The translations under genes were made by a program, and so were the position numbers. Positions 49,403 through 57,581 of a DNA stretch of 64,000 nucleotides are shown here, one piece after another. The stretch lies in assembly GCA_902791025.1 (NCBI GenBank), contig CADATZ010000011.1, forward strand, positions 1 through 64,000, in the 5' to 3' direction. Origin of the DNA: an uncultured Chloroflexota bacterium. Lineage in GTDB: Bacteria > Chloroflexota > Anaerolineae > Anaerolineales > Anaerolineaceae. A model generated the notes under the pieces. The model saw nothing but the letters and a program-made list of their open reading frames with translations. It made no database searches and had not been told where the DNA came from. How positions within the stretch are numbered: the stretch's first letter is position 1; the number at the start of each line of letters is the position of its first letter.

Positions 49403-51487
49403 TCAATTTTCCGGGTTAAGGTTTGTCATGCAATCCAGACTTAGCAAAAGGGTAGATGTGTTGTGCAGAAGTGCCGAGGCTGAAGGGGCAAGAATCCCGA
49501 ATGCTCCGAGAAGGATCAGCATTCCGTTGAAACCCATCACAAAGCGGTAGTTCCGGTCTATGCGCTTCATGAGCTTTTCAGAAAGTTTCCGGGTCAAGAC
49601 CAACTCCCTCAAATCTTCCGCGGCAATAACAATATCGGAAACCTCTCTGGCAATCGAAGCACCGCTGCCGATGGCAATTCCGATGTCAGCCCGGGAAAGT
49701 GCCGGAGCATCATTGATTCCGTCACCTACCATCAGAACCGTGTGTCCCTGCCGCTGTTCTTCTTCAATGTAAAAAGCCTTGTCTTCCGGCAGAACTTCAG
49801 CGCGGTAATCGTCCAATCCCAGTTGAGCTGCGATTGCCGAGGCGGTGCTGCGGCTGTCTCCGGTCAGCATGACGATCCTGCTGAACCCTGCCTCGTGCAG
49901 GCGGCTGATCGCTTCAGCGGCTTCCGGACGGAGCGGATCAAGAATGCCGATCGCGGCGGACAATGTGCCGCCAATCGCCAGGTAGAGCCAGGAATAACGC
50001 TGTTCTAATGCTTCAAAACGTGCCTGATCCTCAGGAGATATGCGCACATGCTCATCGTCGAAGATGAAATGACGGCTGCCGATGATCACACGTTCGCTGC
50101 CGATCCTTGTTGCGATCCCATGCGCGACGACATATTCCACTTCGCTGTGCATTTCTTCGTGATCCAGGCCGCGCTCTTTGGCTGCACGAACGACCGCATT
50201 TGCCACAGAGTGTGGGAAGTGTTCTTCCAGACAGGCCGCTGTTCGCAGCATCTCTGCCTCTTCATTGCCGTTGAAGGGCACTACACAGGCGACGGTCGGA
50301 CAAGCGTGCGTGAGTGTTCCGGTTTTGTCAAAAATCACGGTATCCGCTTCGCTCAGTTTTTCCAGAAACTTGCCGCCCTTGACGGTGATCTTATGATTTC
50401 CGGCTTCGCGCATGGCTGAAAGTACACTGAGGGGCATGGAAAGCTTCAGTGCGCAGGAAAAGTCCACCATCAGCACAGAAATGGCGCGGGTGGTATTCCC
50501 GGTCAGCGCCCAGGTCAGCAGACTTCCGCCAAGGCACCAGGGGACCAGACGATCCGCCAGGTCGTAGGCACGGTTTTCAGCTCCGGAATTCAGCCGCTCT
50601 GACTCTTCGATCATACGGACGATGCGGTCATAGCGATTTTCTCCGGCTCCGCCGGTCACGCGAACAATGCAGCTGCCTTCTTCAACAACGCTGCCGGCAT
50701 AAACAGCAGCGCCGGGACGTTTGGCGGTTGGAACGGATTCCCCGGTGAGCGATGCCTGATTGAGCATCACCTCTCCCTGTTCGAGAATACCGTCCAGCGG
50801 GATCACGTGTCCGGTGTGGACAACGACCAGGTCATTGGGCTGAATTTCATCGATTGGAACGAGGGTTGACGTACCATCTTCTGTGGTTTTCCAGACCTGA
50901 TCGATTTGCAGCGACATGCTCTTCGCCAGATCCGCGACTGATTTTTTATGTGTCCATTCATCCAGCGTCTCACCGATCCCCAGCAGGAAAACCACTGAAC
51001 CGGCTGTCGAAAAGTCTCCCGTGAGCAGGGAAACACCCAGCGAGATTCCGTCCAAAACATCCACCGTGAGCTTTCCCCTTAGCAGGGTTTTTGCGGCTTT
51101 CCAGACGCGGGGAAGAACCTGGTACGCGGCAATTGCGAATCGCAGCGGATCCGGAAGAAAAGCGACCCGCAGCGCATGGGAGACCACTTGTGTGATCAGT
51201 TTTTCTTTGTAATGGCGGTTCATTTCCCGAGAGCTGCCTGTTCCGGACTGAACGGCCGGTGCGGCGGTCTCATAGGAAAATGAAGCGAGTTTTCGGTAAA
51301 GGTCATCACACGTGCCATGAAAATTGATCGTGACGCCGCAGATCCGTTCGTGGATACTTACCTGATCTACATCCGGCAGAGCAAGCAGCCAGGCTTCCAG
51401 CAGATCCGCCTGTTCAATGCTCATGCTGTGCTGCATGGCACGAAGGCGGACCCTGCCTTTGCTTTCATGCATTATCTGAAATTTCAT
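49403..51487 (-). CDS. P1B-type metal ATPase, ferrosome FezB-like
   Basis: A 694-residue heavy-metal P-type ATPase. All P-type motifs are present: TGES (actuator), DKTGTLT (phosphorylated Asp), GDGINDAPAL (hinge). The usual CPC in the metal-site helix is replaced by SCA (VDFSCALKLSMPLS). The N-terminus lacks a CxxC metal-binding domain and instead shows an Arg-rich GRVRLR at residues 10-15. As far as I recall, both traits fit the P1B-6 group that includes FezB of ferrosome iron-storage organelles. Its partner upstream is a DUF6110 protein, overlapping by 23 nt. Iron loading into a membrane compartment is the inferred role. Confidence 0.85.
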   Translation of the reverse strand: MKFQIMHESKGRVRLRAMQHSMSIEQADLLEAWLLALPDVDQVSIHERICGVTINFHGTCDDLYRKLASFSYETAAPAVQSGTGSSREMNRHYKEKLITQVVSHALRVAFLPDPLRFAIAAYQVLPRVWKAAKTLLRGKLTVDVLDGISLGVSLLTGDFSTAGSVVFLLGIGETLDEWTHKKSVADLAKSMSLQIDQVWKTTEDGTSTLVPIDEIQPNDLVVVHTGHVIPLDGILEQGEVMLNQASLTGESVPTAKRPGAAVYAGSVVEEGSCIVRVTGGAGENRYDRIVRMIEESERLNSGAENRAYDLADRLVPWCLGGSLLTWALTGNTTRAISVLMVDFSCALKLSMPLSVLSAMREAGNHKITVKGGKFLEKLSEADTVIFDKTGTLTHACPTVACVVPFNGNEEAEMLRTAACLEEHFPHSVANAVVRAAKERGLDHEEMHSEVEYVVAHGIATRIGSERVIIGSRHFIFDDEHVRISPEDQARFEALEQRYSWLYLAIGGTLSAAIGILDPLRPEAAEAISRLHEAGFSRIVMLTGDSRSTASAIAAQLGLDDYRAEVLPEDKAFYIEEEQRQGHTVLMVGDGINDAPALSRADIGIAIGSGASIAREVSDIVIAAEDLRELVLTRKLSEKLMKRIDRNYRFVMGFNGMLILLGAFGILAPSASALLHNTSTLLLSLDCMTNLNPEN

Positions 51488-51758
51488 CTTTTGCTTCCGG
51501 TGCTGGTGCTGTGTCTTCGATTATCTTTTCCTTTTCCTCAGCGGCTCTTGCCTCATTGATAGCCTTTGCGTCAGCCAGAATATCCGCGCAGTTTTCCTGG
51601 ATGGTTTCCACATCGCTCACGATTTGATCCTTGCAGCGCAGTACAGCGGCAGTGATATGGGTATAGACTTTTTTTGCATCTCTGCTGCCAAGAATTCTTA
51701 AACCGGCAGAACCGAACAGGGCTCCGCCTATAAACATTGCAGCTTTTCCATGAATCAT
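51465..51758 (-). CDS. DUF6110-type small protein, possible ferrosome subunit
   Basis: A 97-residue protein with a glycine-patterned hydrophobic N-terminus (MFIGGALFGSAGLRILGS), then SRDAKKVYTHITAAVLRCKDQI and a long acidic helix. This pattern is typical of DUF6110 proteins encoded just before P1B ATPases, and resembles the hydrophobic GxxxG small proteins of ferrosome operons. It may coat or shape the vesicle membrane. ATG 51758 fits the family N-terminus; MKRNKN from 51779 is also possible. It overlaps the ATPase gene. Confidence 0.75.
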   Translation of the reverse strand: MIHGKAAMFIGGALFGSAGLRILGSRDAKKVYTHITAAVLRCKDQIVSDVETIQENCADILADAKAINEARAAEEKEKIIEDTAPAPEAKDEISDNA

Positions 51759-51786
51759 GATGTTCTTATTCCTCTTCATTAAAAAT

Positions 51787-51826
51787 ATAAGCATAAGTTA
51801 GTTTAATTAAACTAACTTATGCTTAT
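51787..51826 (-). promoter_or_regulatory. Operator site B: 40-bp perfect palindrome upstream of the ferrosome-like pair
   Basis: Positions 51787-51806 are exactly complementary to 51807-51826. The core is GTTAGTTTAATTAAACTAAC (51797-51816). It can be read as two overlapping 16-bp operators shifted by 4 bp. A minus-strand TATAAT at 51830-51825 abuts it, so a bound protein would block transcription start. Confidence 0.8.
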
Positions 51827-51913
51827 TATAACATCACTCAGGAATTTTGATGAACAAAGGCGAAAGAAATGTTCTGCCGTGACTGTTCAGATAGGTATGG
51901 TATTTTCGCTCAT

Positions 51914-52741
51914 CTATTTTTTCCCGAAGAGCAGCGTAGAACCGCCCAGCATCAACAATTTTGCCTCCCGGGGAGATTTGAAAAATTTGTCGGTGGTGTC
52001 GATCAGGTAAACTTCTTTGTATCCTTCAGATTTTAATTGTTCTGTAAATTTTTGCATATCGCCATAGAGGGCTTTCGACATCAGGTCATGGATGGCGAAA
52101 GTTCCGCCTTTCTTCAAGACGCGCAGTGTTTCCAGCAGCAGTTTCTGCTTGTTGATACCGGCAATATTGTGATAAACATAATTGCTGGTGACGACATCAA
52201 AGCTTTCATCCGGATAATCCAGCTTCACCGCGTTGCCCTGCTCAAAGCGGACGTTGGTGACGTTTTCTGCAGCGGCATTCTTTTCGCAAACCGACTTTGA
52301 AAAATCACGATATTCCGGGCCCCAGTGATCCATCCCGACAACCAGTGCGTTCGGGTTTCGTTTTGCGCAGGCAATAGTCAGAGCTCCGCTGCCGCAGCCT
52401 ACATCCAGGGCTGTTCCGCCATCGGGAATGGTCACGTAAGCCGCAATCCCATCGATGATCTGCTTGGAAAGCTTCCGTTCCCCGTCATAGGAAAATGCCT
52501 TTCTGGCGATAACGCTGTAGATGGAGAAGGCACCGCAGCCAACCGCTCCGGCCAGCAGAACAGCGCTGCAGATTTTTCCAATCGTGGAATCGTTTTCTGA
52601 TGCTTTTTTTGCGGCGATAACTCCCGCTGTCAGCAATGCGCCGGCGCCTACTGCGGTACCGGTGATCATTTCTTCCGGCATCCAGTTGGCATAATCCGCT
52701 TTCGCCGGAACAGACAATTCATTTTCTTTATTTATTTCCAT
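51914..52741 (-). CDS. Membrane-anchored class I SAM methyltransferase
   Basis: A 275-residue protein with two N-terminal membrane helices (about 28-48 and 60-85), then a methyltransferase domain: TALDVGCGSGALT, VVGMDHWG, and SFDVVTSNYVYHNI. Membrane anchoring suggests a lipid, quinone or membrane-bound metabolite as substrate. It lies just upstream of the ferrosome-like pair but has its own promoter region with operator site C. It carries a long palindrome in its leader. Confidence 0.85.
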   Translation of the reverse strand: MEINKENELSVPAKADYANWMPEEMITGTAVGAGALLTAGVIAAKKASENDSTIGKICSAVLLAGAVGCGAFSIYSVIARKAFSYDGERKLSKQIIDGIAAYVTIPDGGTALDVGCGSGALTIACAKRNPNALVVGMDHWGPEYRDFSKSVCEKNAAAENVTNVRFEQGNAVKLDYPDESFDVVTSNYVYHNIAGINKQKLLLETLRVLKKGGTFAIHDLMSKALYGDMQKFTEQLKSEGYKEVYLIDTTDKFFKSPREAKLLMLGGSTLLFGKK

Positions 52742-52789
52742 GTCAACCTTTTTTATCAGTCATTATTATTTTTGTAATTGTTAAGTATC

Positions 52790-52852
52790 GAGTCAAAGTA
52801 GCCTGTTTTCGTTGACTCAGAATTGAGTCAACAGAACAGGCTATTTTGACTC
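52790..52852. repeat. 63-bp interrupted palindrome in the methyltransferase leader
   Basis: Three nested arms pair: GAGTCAAA with TTTGACTC, AGCCTGTT with AACAGGCT, and GTTGACTCA with TGAGTCAAC. It lies about 50 bp before the start codon at 52741. There is no T-tract on either side, so it looks like a structured leader or a protein-binding site, not a terminator. Confidence 0.7.
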
Positions 52853-52886
52853 ATCAAAGAACCATCAGTACTATTGTATCATTAAA

Positions 52887-52902
52887 GTTAGTATTATAAA
52901 AC
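52887..52902 (-). promoter_or_regulatory. Operator site C upstream of the anchored methyltransferase gene
   Basis: GTTAGTATTATAAAAC on the plus strand; GTTAGTATTA is identical to the matching part of site D, the right half is weak. A minus-strand TATAAT overlaps it. Confidence 0.55.
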
Positions 52903-52954
52903 AGAAATAATTTTCTGATTGAAAATATCTGTTACCTCGACAAATATTTACGAC

Positions 52955-52988
52955 AAACCGGGAAACTTTTTTCGAAGTTTCCCGGTTT
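52955..52988 (-). terminator. Terminator after the ZinT-like gene
   Basis: AAACCGGGAAACTT pairs perfectly with AAGTTTCCCGGTTT around a 6-nt loop, right after the stop at 52998. Confidence 0.7.
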
Positions 52989-52997
52989 CACTTTTGT

Positions 52998-54647
52998 TTA
53001 CTCTATTACACAATCAATAATATCGAATACCGTCGGTTCATCGAACGGTGCTCCCATTGCCGCCGCAGCCGCTTCATTGTAAAACGGTGCACCTACGATG
53101 TCGTCAACACCTTCTGCGTTTTCAGCAGCGATCACAACGTTCCTTACGGTGCAATTGCTGACAGTCGTTTCCGGGATTCCGTATTCTTCACCGAACCCGC
53201 CGGCATAACCGGTGATGCCGCCGATCCAGAAGCAGTTTTCTCCTGCGGTGATCATGATGTTTTCAGCGACATTCCCTGTAAATTCATCAGCGCCGAATCC
53301 GCATCCGGAAATACCGCCCAGACCATAGCAGTCATTCCCCGCTGTGATGGTGCCGGTGGCGGTGCAATTGATCACAGAGGTCAGTTCCAAGCCGCCGCCG
53401 ACGATGCCGGCATTGGCAGTGCTGTCAGGGATCACGATATCCGCAGAAGCGCTGCAGTCCGTTATCACGGAATTCATCCCCGCGCCAACGATGCCGCCAT
53501 ACATCCCTTCCGCGGAAAGTTCACCGGTATGCGCGGTTACTTTTCCGCCGGATAGGTTGATATCAGAAACAAGTGAGGAATAAGCATAACCGATCACATC
53601 ACTGACCATGACCATACCGCCTACTGAGGCGTTTTCAACCGTAAAATTACCGACCTGACTGTTGGCGATGCATCCAAAAAGGCCAAGCGCCATGCCTTCC
53701 GGCTGATTGATCACGAGGTTGGAGATCTTGTGACCCGCTCCATCGAAGGTACCGGTAAAGGCGGCTGATTCCAGAGGAATTTCCTGCTCCTCTTCACTTT
53801 CACCGGAGGGAGCATAGGTACCGATCGGTTTCCATTCGACACCCTGAAGATCGATATCCGCGGTAAGTACATAGTTCCCGGAGAGGTTTTCATTGATTTT
53901 CGCAAGTTCCTCGGCGGTGGAAATCTCTATCTTTTCAGTTTCTTCCGCCATTTCCGCCATGTTCTCATCCACGAACAGCTTGATGCACTTCTGCATCATG
54001 TCGGATTCGGCATAATTTTTGCTGATCGCGGCGGCCAGCCAATAGGCATATTCACCTTCAAAATAATTTCCGATATTTTCAAGCGTGGAGCCATAACGGA
54101 ACTCGAGGTGATAAGTCTCTTCCGGTGTGTCATCCGCGAAGGCGAAATAGGTGAAAGCGTCTCCCTCTTCATCAGCTTTGTAGATATGCAGCGCCATGTC
54201 TTCCATGACCTGACCATAGATCACCAGCGGTTCATCCTTGACGAAGGTGTAGGTGTGACTGAATACCTGCTTGCCATCAGCGTCAACGCCGGTAATCACG
54301 TCGCCCTCGATCGTTATTTCAGCCACGCCGTTCAGGAAAAAGCAATCGAAAACCACAGATTCCGGATTTTTGTTGTAGAAGTCTATCGCTTCCTGTCCGT
54401 GCAGTTCTCCCATGCAGGAACCGACAAGCATCTTGTAAAATGTTTCCGCCATTTCCGGATCGTCCGTGTATTTGCTGATGCATTCGATCCAGTAATCATG
54501 GAACTCTTCTTTCGCAAATTCCGGGAAAAGCTCAATAAAGCTGCCCTGCATGGAGGCGAGACGTTCATCCGCTTCCGCAAAACCGGGAATGCACAATACT
54601 GCGGCCAATATGAACGCAGAGATAATAACAAAAAACGACTTTTTCAT
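52998..54647 (-). CDS. Secreted protein: ZinT/YodA-like domain plus GLUG-type beta-helix repeats
   Basis: A 549-residue exported protein (signal peptide 1-24, ending GFAEA). Residues 30-245 follow the layout of the ZinT/YodA metal-binding lipocalin: an early helical part, VAEITIEGDVITGVDADGK, then FTYFAFADDTPEETYHLEF and GNYFEGEYAYWLAAAIS. The canonical histidine ligands are mostly replaced by acidic residues. From about 250 on there is a GLUG/right-handed-helix region (FTGTFDGAGHKISNLVIN; GGIVGAGMNSVITDCSA; GGISGCGFGAD), usual in surface adhesins. Metal capture at the cell surface is inferred. The promoter carries operator site D. Confidence 0.7.
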   Translation of the reverse strand: MKKSFFVIISAFILAAVLCIPGFAEADERLASMQGSFIELFPEFAKEEFHDYWIECISKYTDDPEMAETFYKMLVGSCMGELHGQEAIDFYNKNPESVVFDCFFLNGVAEITIEGDVITGVDADGKQVFSHTYTFVKDEPLVIYGQVMEDMALHIYKADEEGDAFTYFAFADDTPEETYHLEFRYGSTLENIGNYFEGEYAYWLAAAISKNYAESDMMQKCIKLFVDENMAEMAEETEKIEISTAEELAKINENLSGNYVLTADIDLQGVEWKPIGTYAPSGESEEEQEIPLESAAFTGTFDGAGHKISNLVINQPEGMALGLFGCIANSQVGNFTVENASVGGMVMVSDVIGYAYSSLVSDINLSGGKVTAHTGELSAEGMYGGIVGAGMNSVITDCSASADIVIPDSTANAGIVGGGLELTSVINCTATGTITAGNDCYGLGGISGCGFGADEFTGNVAENIMITAGENCFWIGGITGYAGGFGEEYGIPETTVSNCTVRNVVIAAENAEGVDDIVGAPFYNEAAAAAMGAPFDEPTVFDIIDCVIE

Positions 54648-54667
54648 AAATTTAATCCCCTTTCAAT

Positions 54668-54722
54668 GTTAGTATTAACTAACTTTAAAACACTATTATA
54701 TGGGCTTTGCCCAAAATGTCAA
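54668..54722 (-). promoter_or_regulatory. Promoter of the ZinT-like gene with operator site D
   Basis: On the minus strand: -35 TTGACA (54722-54717), 16-nt spacer, -10 TATAAT (54700-54695), then the operator GTTAGTTAATACTAAC (54683-54668), whose halves are perfect inverted copies. This is the clearest promoter in the window and places the operator over the start site, the arrangement of a repressor. Confidence 0.82.
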
Positions 54723-55049
54723 ATCATTTTGTGACAATTGATCAGTCTTTATTTGCGTCGATCAATTTCTGAACAGTTACCCCATACCAATATGTCCTTC
54801 ATCATCGAAAAAGGAGTCAGTTCTCTTTGGCTGTTTTTCAATACAAGTGTTTTTCAATATAAGACAGACGCCTCGATGTGCTGCAATATAATATTGATGA
54901 ATGACTTGGTATAATAAAGAAATCAATTCGACAAATCGGTATTTTTAGGAGATTGGGGATAGAATATAGGGGATAGTGAAGATAATTCCGCACACTCACG
55001 TTTTCTGACGCCATATTATCAACACCGCTCAATGATATTTTTCAGATCA
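54723..55049. other. Intergenic stretch without a recognisable gene
   Basis: This AT-rich gap lies between the ZinT-like promoter and the 3' end of hipA. It holds a direct repeat of gtttttcaata near 54834-54860 and a heptad array at 54947-54980. Short open frames here have no ribosome site or coding look. Confidence 0.6.
54947..54980 (+). repeat. Heptad array downstream of hipA
   Basis: Units GGAGATT, GGGGATA, GAATATA, GGGGATA with period 7. It lies about 70 bp beyond the hipA stop and in the opposite orientation to the other gene-end arrays. Confidence 0.6.
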
Positions 55050-56306
55050 TCATAAAGAAAGCCCGAACGCCGGGCGCATTGATTCTATTTGTCCACGGGA
55101 AATTCCACAGTCTGAAGCGATTCGCAGCCAATTGCTGCCAACAATATTTATTATTTCCGCTGCTGTTTTCACTGCTTCGTTTTTCCCGATTCCAAACCGC
55201 TCCGCTGTATCTATTGCCAAATCAGCATTTATCCGGTTGTCTGATTCATTTACATTCAGAGACAATTCATCCCCATATGGAATGGGATTTACGTCATACA
55301 GCGGTGAGATTCTCCACCCGTTGCGTGAGAGGATAAATGCATGATTTTGCAGGTGATCATCTGTATTCGACACAGCCATATTAAAAACGATCCGTTTCCA
55401 TAATTCTCTCAGGTCCGATTTTGGATTAGCCCCATAGGCTTTTATAAAAGCTGCCAGGTCAAGATAACTTGTTCCGTCAGCTGCTGATGCACCATCTGTC
55501 TTTCCAAGCAGCGTCATAGCAGAGGCATAATGAATCCGTAACAGGCCGTTCCGATCAAAACGCTTCACAAGATATGTACTGCCATATCGTGAGAATTTCT
55601 CCAAACATGCTTCCGGGACAGACAATCCGCACATGGCAGCTAGCTCATGTACGGTCATTTCCCACGCCCCGCTGTCATTTTCATCGTCTTTTGAGGGAAA
55701 TTTCGCGATCCAAAGCTGCTTATGCTCATCAACGACCGTCGCTTTGGGTCTTGCTCCGCCCAGAGATGAGCCCGGTTTAATCAGCTGATTAAGCCATTGT
55801 TCCGACAATCCGTAGTCGTCATTTTCAAAATTTCTTGATGCTTCTTCCAAAGAACGGAGTCTCGCCCAGGGGGGAACTGCTGTTTCCTTGTCATCAGCAA
55901 GGAACGGACCGGCGGGATCAGACTTAAACCGAATTCCGCCCATCCGTGTTTCATCATAAACACCCAAAAGATAATCGCTGTCATGGAGTTTCCGGGGTTT
56001 TCTGCCTTCTTTTTCAGCCAGGATCCGCTCTCGTTTATTCATCAAAACACGCCCCCAACGATCAGGTGACGCATCAGAGAATAAGCCAAAGATATTTTTA
56101 CCGGCTGGGAATTGTCTTCCGGGGAAGGGCATCAGTTCAGGATCCAGACTGATTGAAAGGTTTGTTTTGCTTAGCCAATCTCTGGAATATTCGAAAGCAT
56201 AACTTTCGGTGCCGCGAACCACTGAAATGTATAAGAGGCCCAGCAGACTTGGTGTATTGGAACTGAAACTGTCATATACATAAACCGTTTTTTGAGCAGA
56301 AGTCAT
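55050..56306 (-). CDS. hipA: HipA-family serine/threonine kinase toxin
   Basis: A 418-residue HipA protein. The N-terminal subdomain (YVYDSFSSNTPSLLGLLYI) is followed by the phosphate-loop region GSSLGGARPKATV. The catalytic Asp is in NTDDHLQNHAFI and the magnesium Asp in YDVNPIPYG. In studied systems HipA phosphorylates glutamyl-tRNA synthetase and drives dormancy. The start overlaps the hipB stop by 4 nt, the standard arrangement. Length is near the usual 430-440. Confidence 0.93.
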   Translation of the reverse strand: MTSAQKTVYVYDSFSSNTPSLLGLLYISVVRGTESYAFEYSRDWLSKTNLSISLDPELMPFPGRQFPAGKNIFGLFSDASPDRWGRVLMNKRERILAEKEGRKPRKLHDSDYLLGVYDETRMGGIRFKSDPAGPFLADDKETAVPPWARLRSLEEASRNFENDDYGLSEQWLNQLIKPGSSLGGARPKATVVDEHKQLWIAKFPSKDDENDSGAWEMTVHELAAMCGLSVPEACLEKFSRYGSTYLVKRFDRNGLLRIHYASAMTLLGKTDGASAADGTSYLDLAAFIKAYGANPKSDLRELWKRIVFNMAVSNTDDHLQNHAFILSRNGWRISPLYDVNPIPYGDELSLNVNESDNRINADLAIDTAERFGIGKNEAVKTAAEIINIVGSNWLRIASDCGISRGQIESMRPAFGLSL

Positions 56307-56626
56307 GATTCACCTCTGTTGGAAGCTCGCTTTCTCGTCAGTAGTCCCATGTCCTGGAGATGCCGCCCCAATTCATCATCTTTTGCAACAAGCAGCAGAT
56401 CTTTATCTATGTTATTCAAAGCATGCAGGACAGCCGCATAGATCCCCATGGCTACTGCCGGATTGCCGGACTCAACTTTCCATAAGGAAGACCTGCTGAT
56501 ACCGGCACGCTCAGCAACCAGAGCAACAGATAAATTCCGACGGAGTCTTGCCAGTTTGATTTGTTCACCCATTGTTTTGAGAATGTCTTCAGTTGCTGGA
56601 AGAATATTATATGCTGCTTTTTTCAT
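56303..56626 (-). CDS. hipB: HipB-like antitoxin, XRE helix-turn-helix
   Basis: A 107-residue DNA-binding antitoxin. The helix-turn-helix is IKLARLRRNLSVALVAERAGISRSSLWKVE. It is co-encoded with and precedes hipA by a 4-nt overlap. It should neutralise HipA and repress its own promoter; a matching inverted repeat lies upstream at 56638-56688. Confidence 0.9.
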   Translation of the reverse strand: MKKAAYNILPATEDILKTMGEQIKLARLRRNLSVALVAERAGISRSSLWKVESGNPAVAMGIYAAVLHALNNIDKDLLLVAKDDELGRHLQDMGLLTRKRASNRGES

Positions 56627-56637
56627 TTTCGATCCTT

Positions 56638-56688
56638 ATGTTTGTTATTATAAATAATAGCGCCTTGTATGTATATAATAGCAAACAT
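56638..56688 (-). promoter_or_regulatory. Probable hipBA operator
   Basis: ATGTTTGTTATTATA (56638-56652) and TATAATAGCAAACAT (56674-56688) are inverted copies with one mismatch, separated by 21 bp, directly upstream of hipB. The layout fits two HipB dimers. Confidence 0.7.
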
Positions 56689-56755
56689 TATTCTAAATCA
56701 CTCTGCTAAAAATGTCAAGCTCCATTTTTTGCTTTCACAGTGATCCTTTTGACTG

Positions 56756-56862
56756 TTTTGGAAAATATGATTTGCTGAAGGGCGTTAGCATGGTGTTGAA
56801 TATCTTCTAAAATGTCACTTTTTCTTGACTGTGGTAATTTGAAATGCTGATATTTTCCAAAA
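56756..56862. repeat. 13-bp inverted repeat with 81-bp spacer
   Basis: TTTTGGAAAATAT (56756-56768) and ATATTTTCCAAAA (56850-56862) are perfect complements in the gap between the divergent hipBA and second methyltransferase operons. No gene is seen in 56689-56946. Confidence 0.5.
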
Positions 56863-56890
56863 TATTATGACTCTGATATTTATATAGGGT

Positions 56891-56920
56891 TATAATACCC
56901 ATAGGTTAGATATATATAAC
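56891..56920 (+). promoter_or_regulatory. Operator site E and -10 box of the second gene set
   Basis: TATAAT at 56891-56896 is followed by GTTAGATATATATAAC (56905-56920), a degenerate copy of the island operator with intact GTTA and TAAC ends. A -35 box is not clear. Confidence 0.55.
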
Positions 56921-56946
56921 TGTAAAAGATTTAAAGAGGATTGAGC

Positions 56947-57576
56947 ATGTTTTGGGATAATGTGGCTGGGGTGTATGACCTGTTTGTGAATGTTGTGAAC
57001 AGGAAGACGCACGAAAAACTGAGGGAGATCATTGCCGGTTTGATAAAGCCCGGTGACTCCGTGTTGGAGTGTGCCTGCGGGACCGGGCTGCTCAGTGTGG
57101 TGATTGCTTCCAAATGCGGCGCGCTCACGGCTACGGATTTTTCGAAAAAGATGCTGAAACGGGCAGAGAAAAACTGCTCTGCCTTTCATAATGTCACATT
57201 CCGCTATGCGGATATCACGGCACTGGACTTCCCCGACACTTCCTTTGATAAGGTGGTCGCGGGGAACGTGATCCATCTGCTCGATGAACCACTGAAAGCG
57301 CTGAACGAACTGAATCGCGTCTGTAAACCCGGCGGAATGCTGATCATCCCGACCTACATGAATAAAGACCGCGCGGGAAAGACAAGCGAATTTGCTGCCA
57401 CGGTCGGCAAGGCCGGCGCGGATTTTAAACGGCAGTTCACCCCCGAAAGCTATAAACAATTCTTTCTTGATGCGGGATATAACGATGTGCGTCTGATGCT
57501 CGCGGATGGGCGAATTCCCTGCGCGGTGGTGGTAATGAACAAAAGGACAGGATCGGGTTCTGTGGAAAGGATGTGA
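56947..57576 (+). CDS. Class I SAM methyltransferase (UbiE-like)
   Basis: A 209-residue methyltransferase. Motif I is VLECACGTGLLS, strand 2 ends ATDFSKKML, and VVAGNVIHLLDEP with RVCKPGGML complete the type. The N-terminus WDNVAGVYDLFVNVV recalls ubiquinone/menaquinone- or phospholipid-type methyltransferases. ATG 56947 has AGAGGA 7 nt upstream; a TTG at 56941 is less likely. It is first in a seven-gene plus-strand operon ending at 62120. Confidence 0.88.
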   Translation: MFWDNVAGVYDLFVNVVNRKTHEKLREIIAGLIKPGDSVLECACGTGLLSVVIASKCGALTATDFSKKMLKRAEKNCSAFHNVTFRYADITALDFPDTSFDKVVAGNVIHLLDEPLKALNELNRVCKPGGMLIIPTYMNKDRAGKTSEFAATVGKAGADFKRQFTPESYKQFFLDAGYNDVRLMLADGRIPCAVVVMNKRTGSGSVERM

Positions 57577-57581
57577 AGGAT

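Noticed and set aside
49403..51487. Annotation as a copper or zinc exporter
   Set aside because: Neither CPC nor N-terminal CxxC domains are present; SCA plus GRVRLR point to another P1B group.
54838..55032. Small minus-strand open frame upstream of the ZinT-like gene region
   Set aside because: AT-rich, includes the heptad array, no ribosome site, no recognisable sequence.
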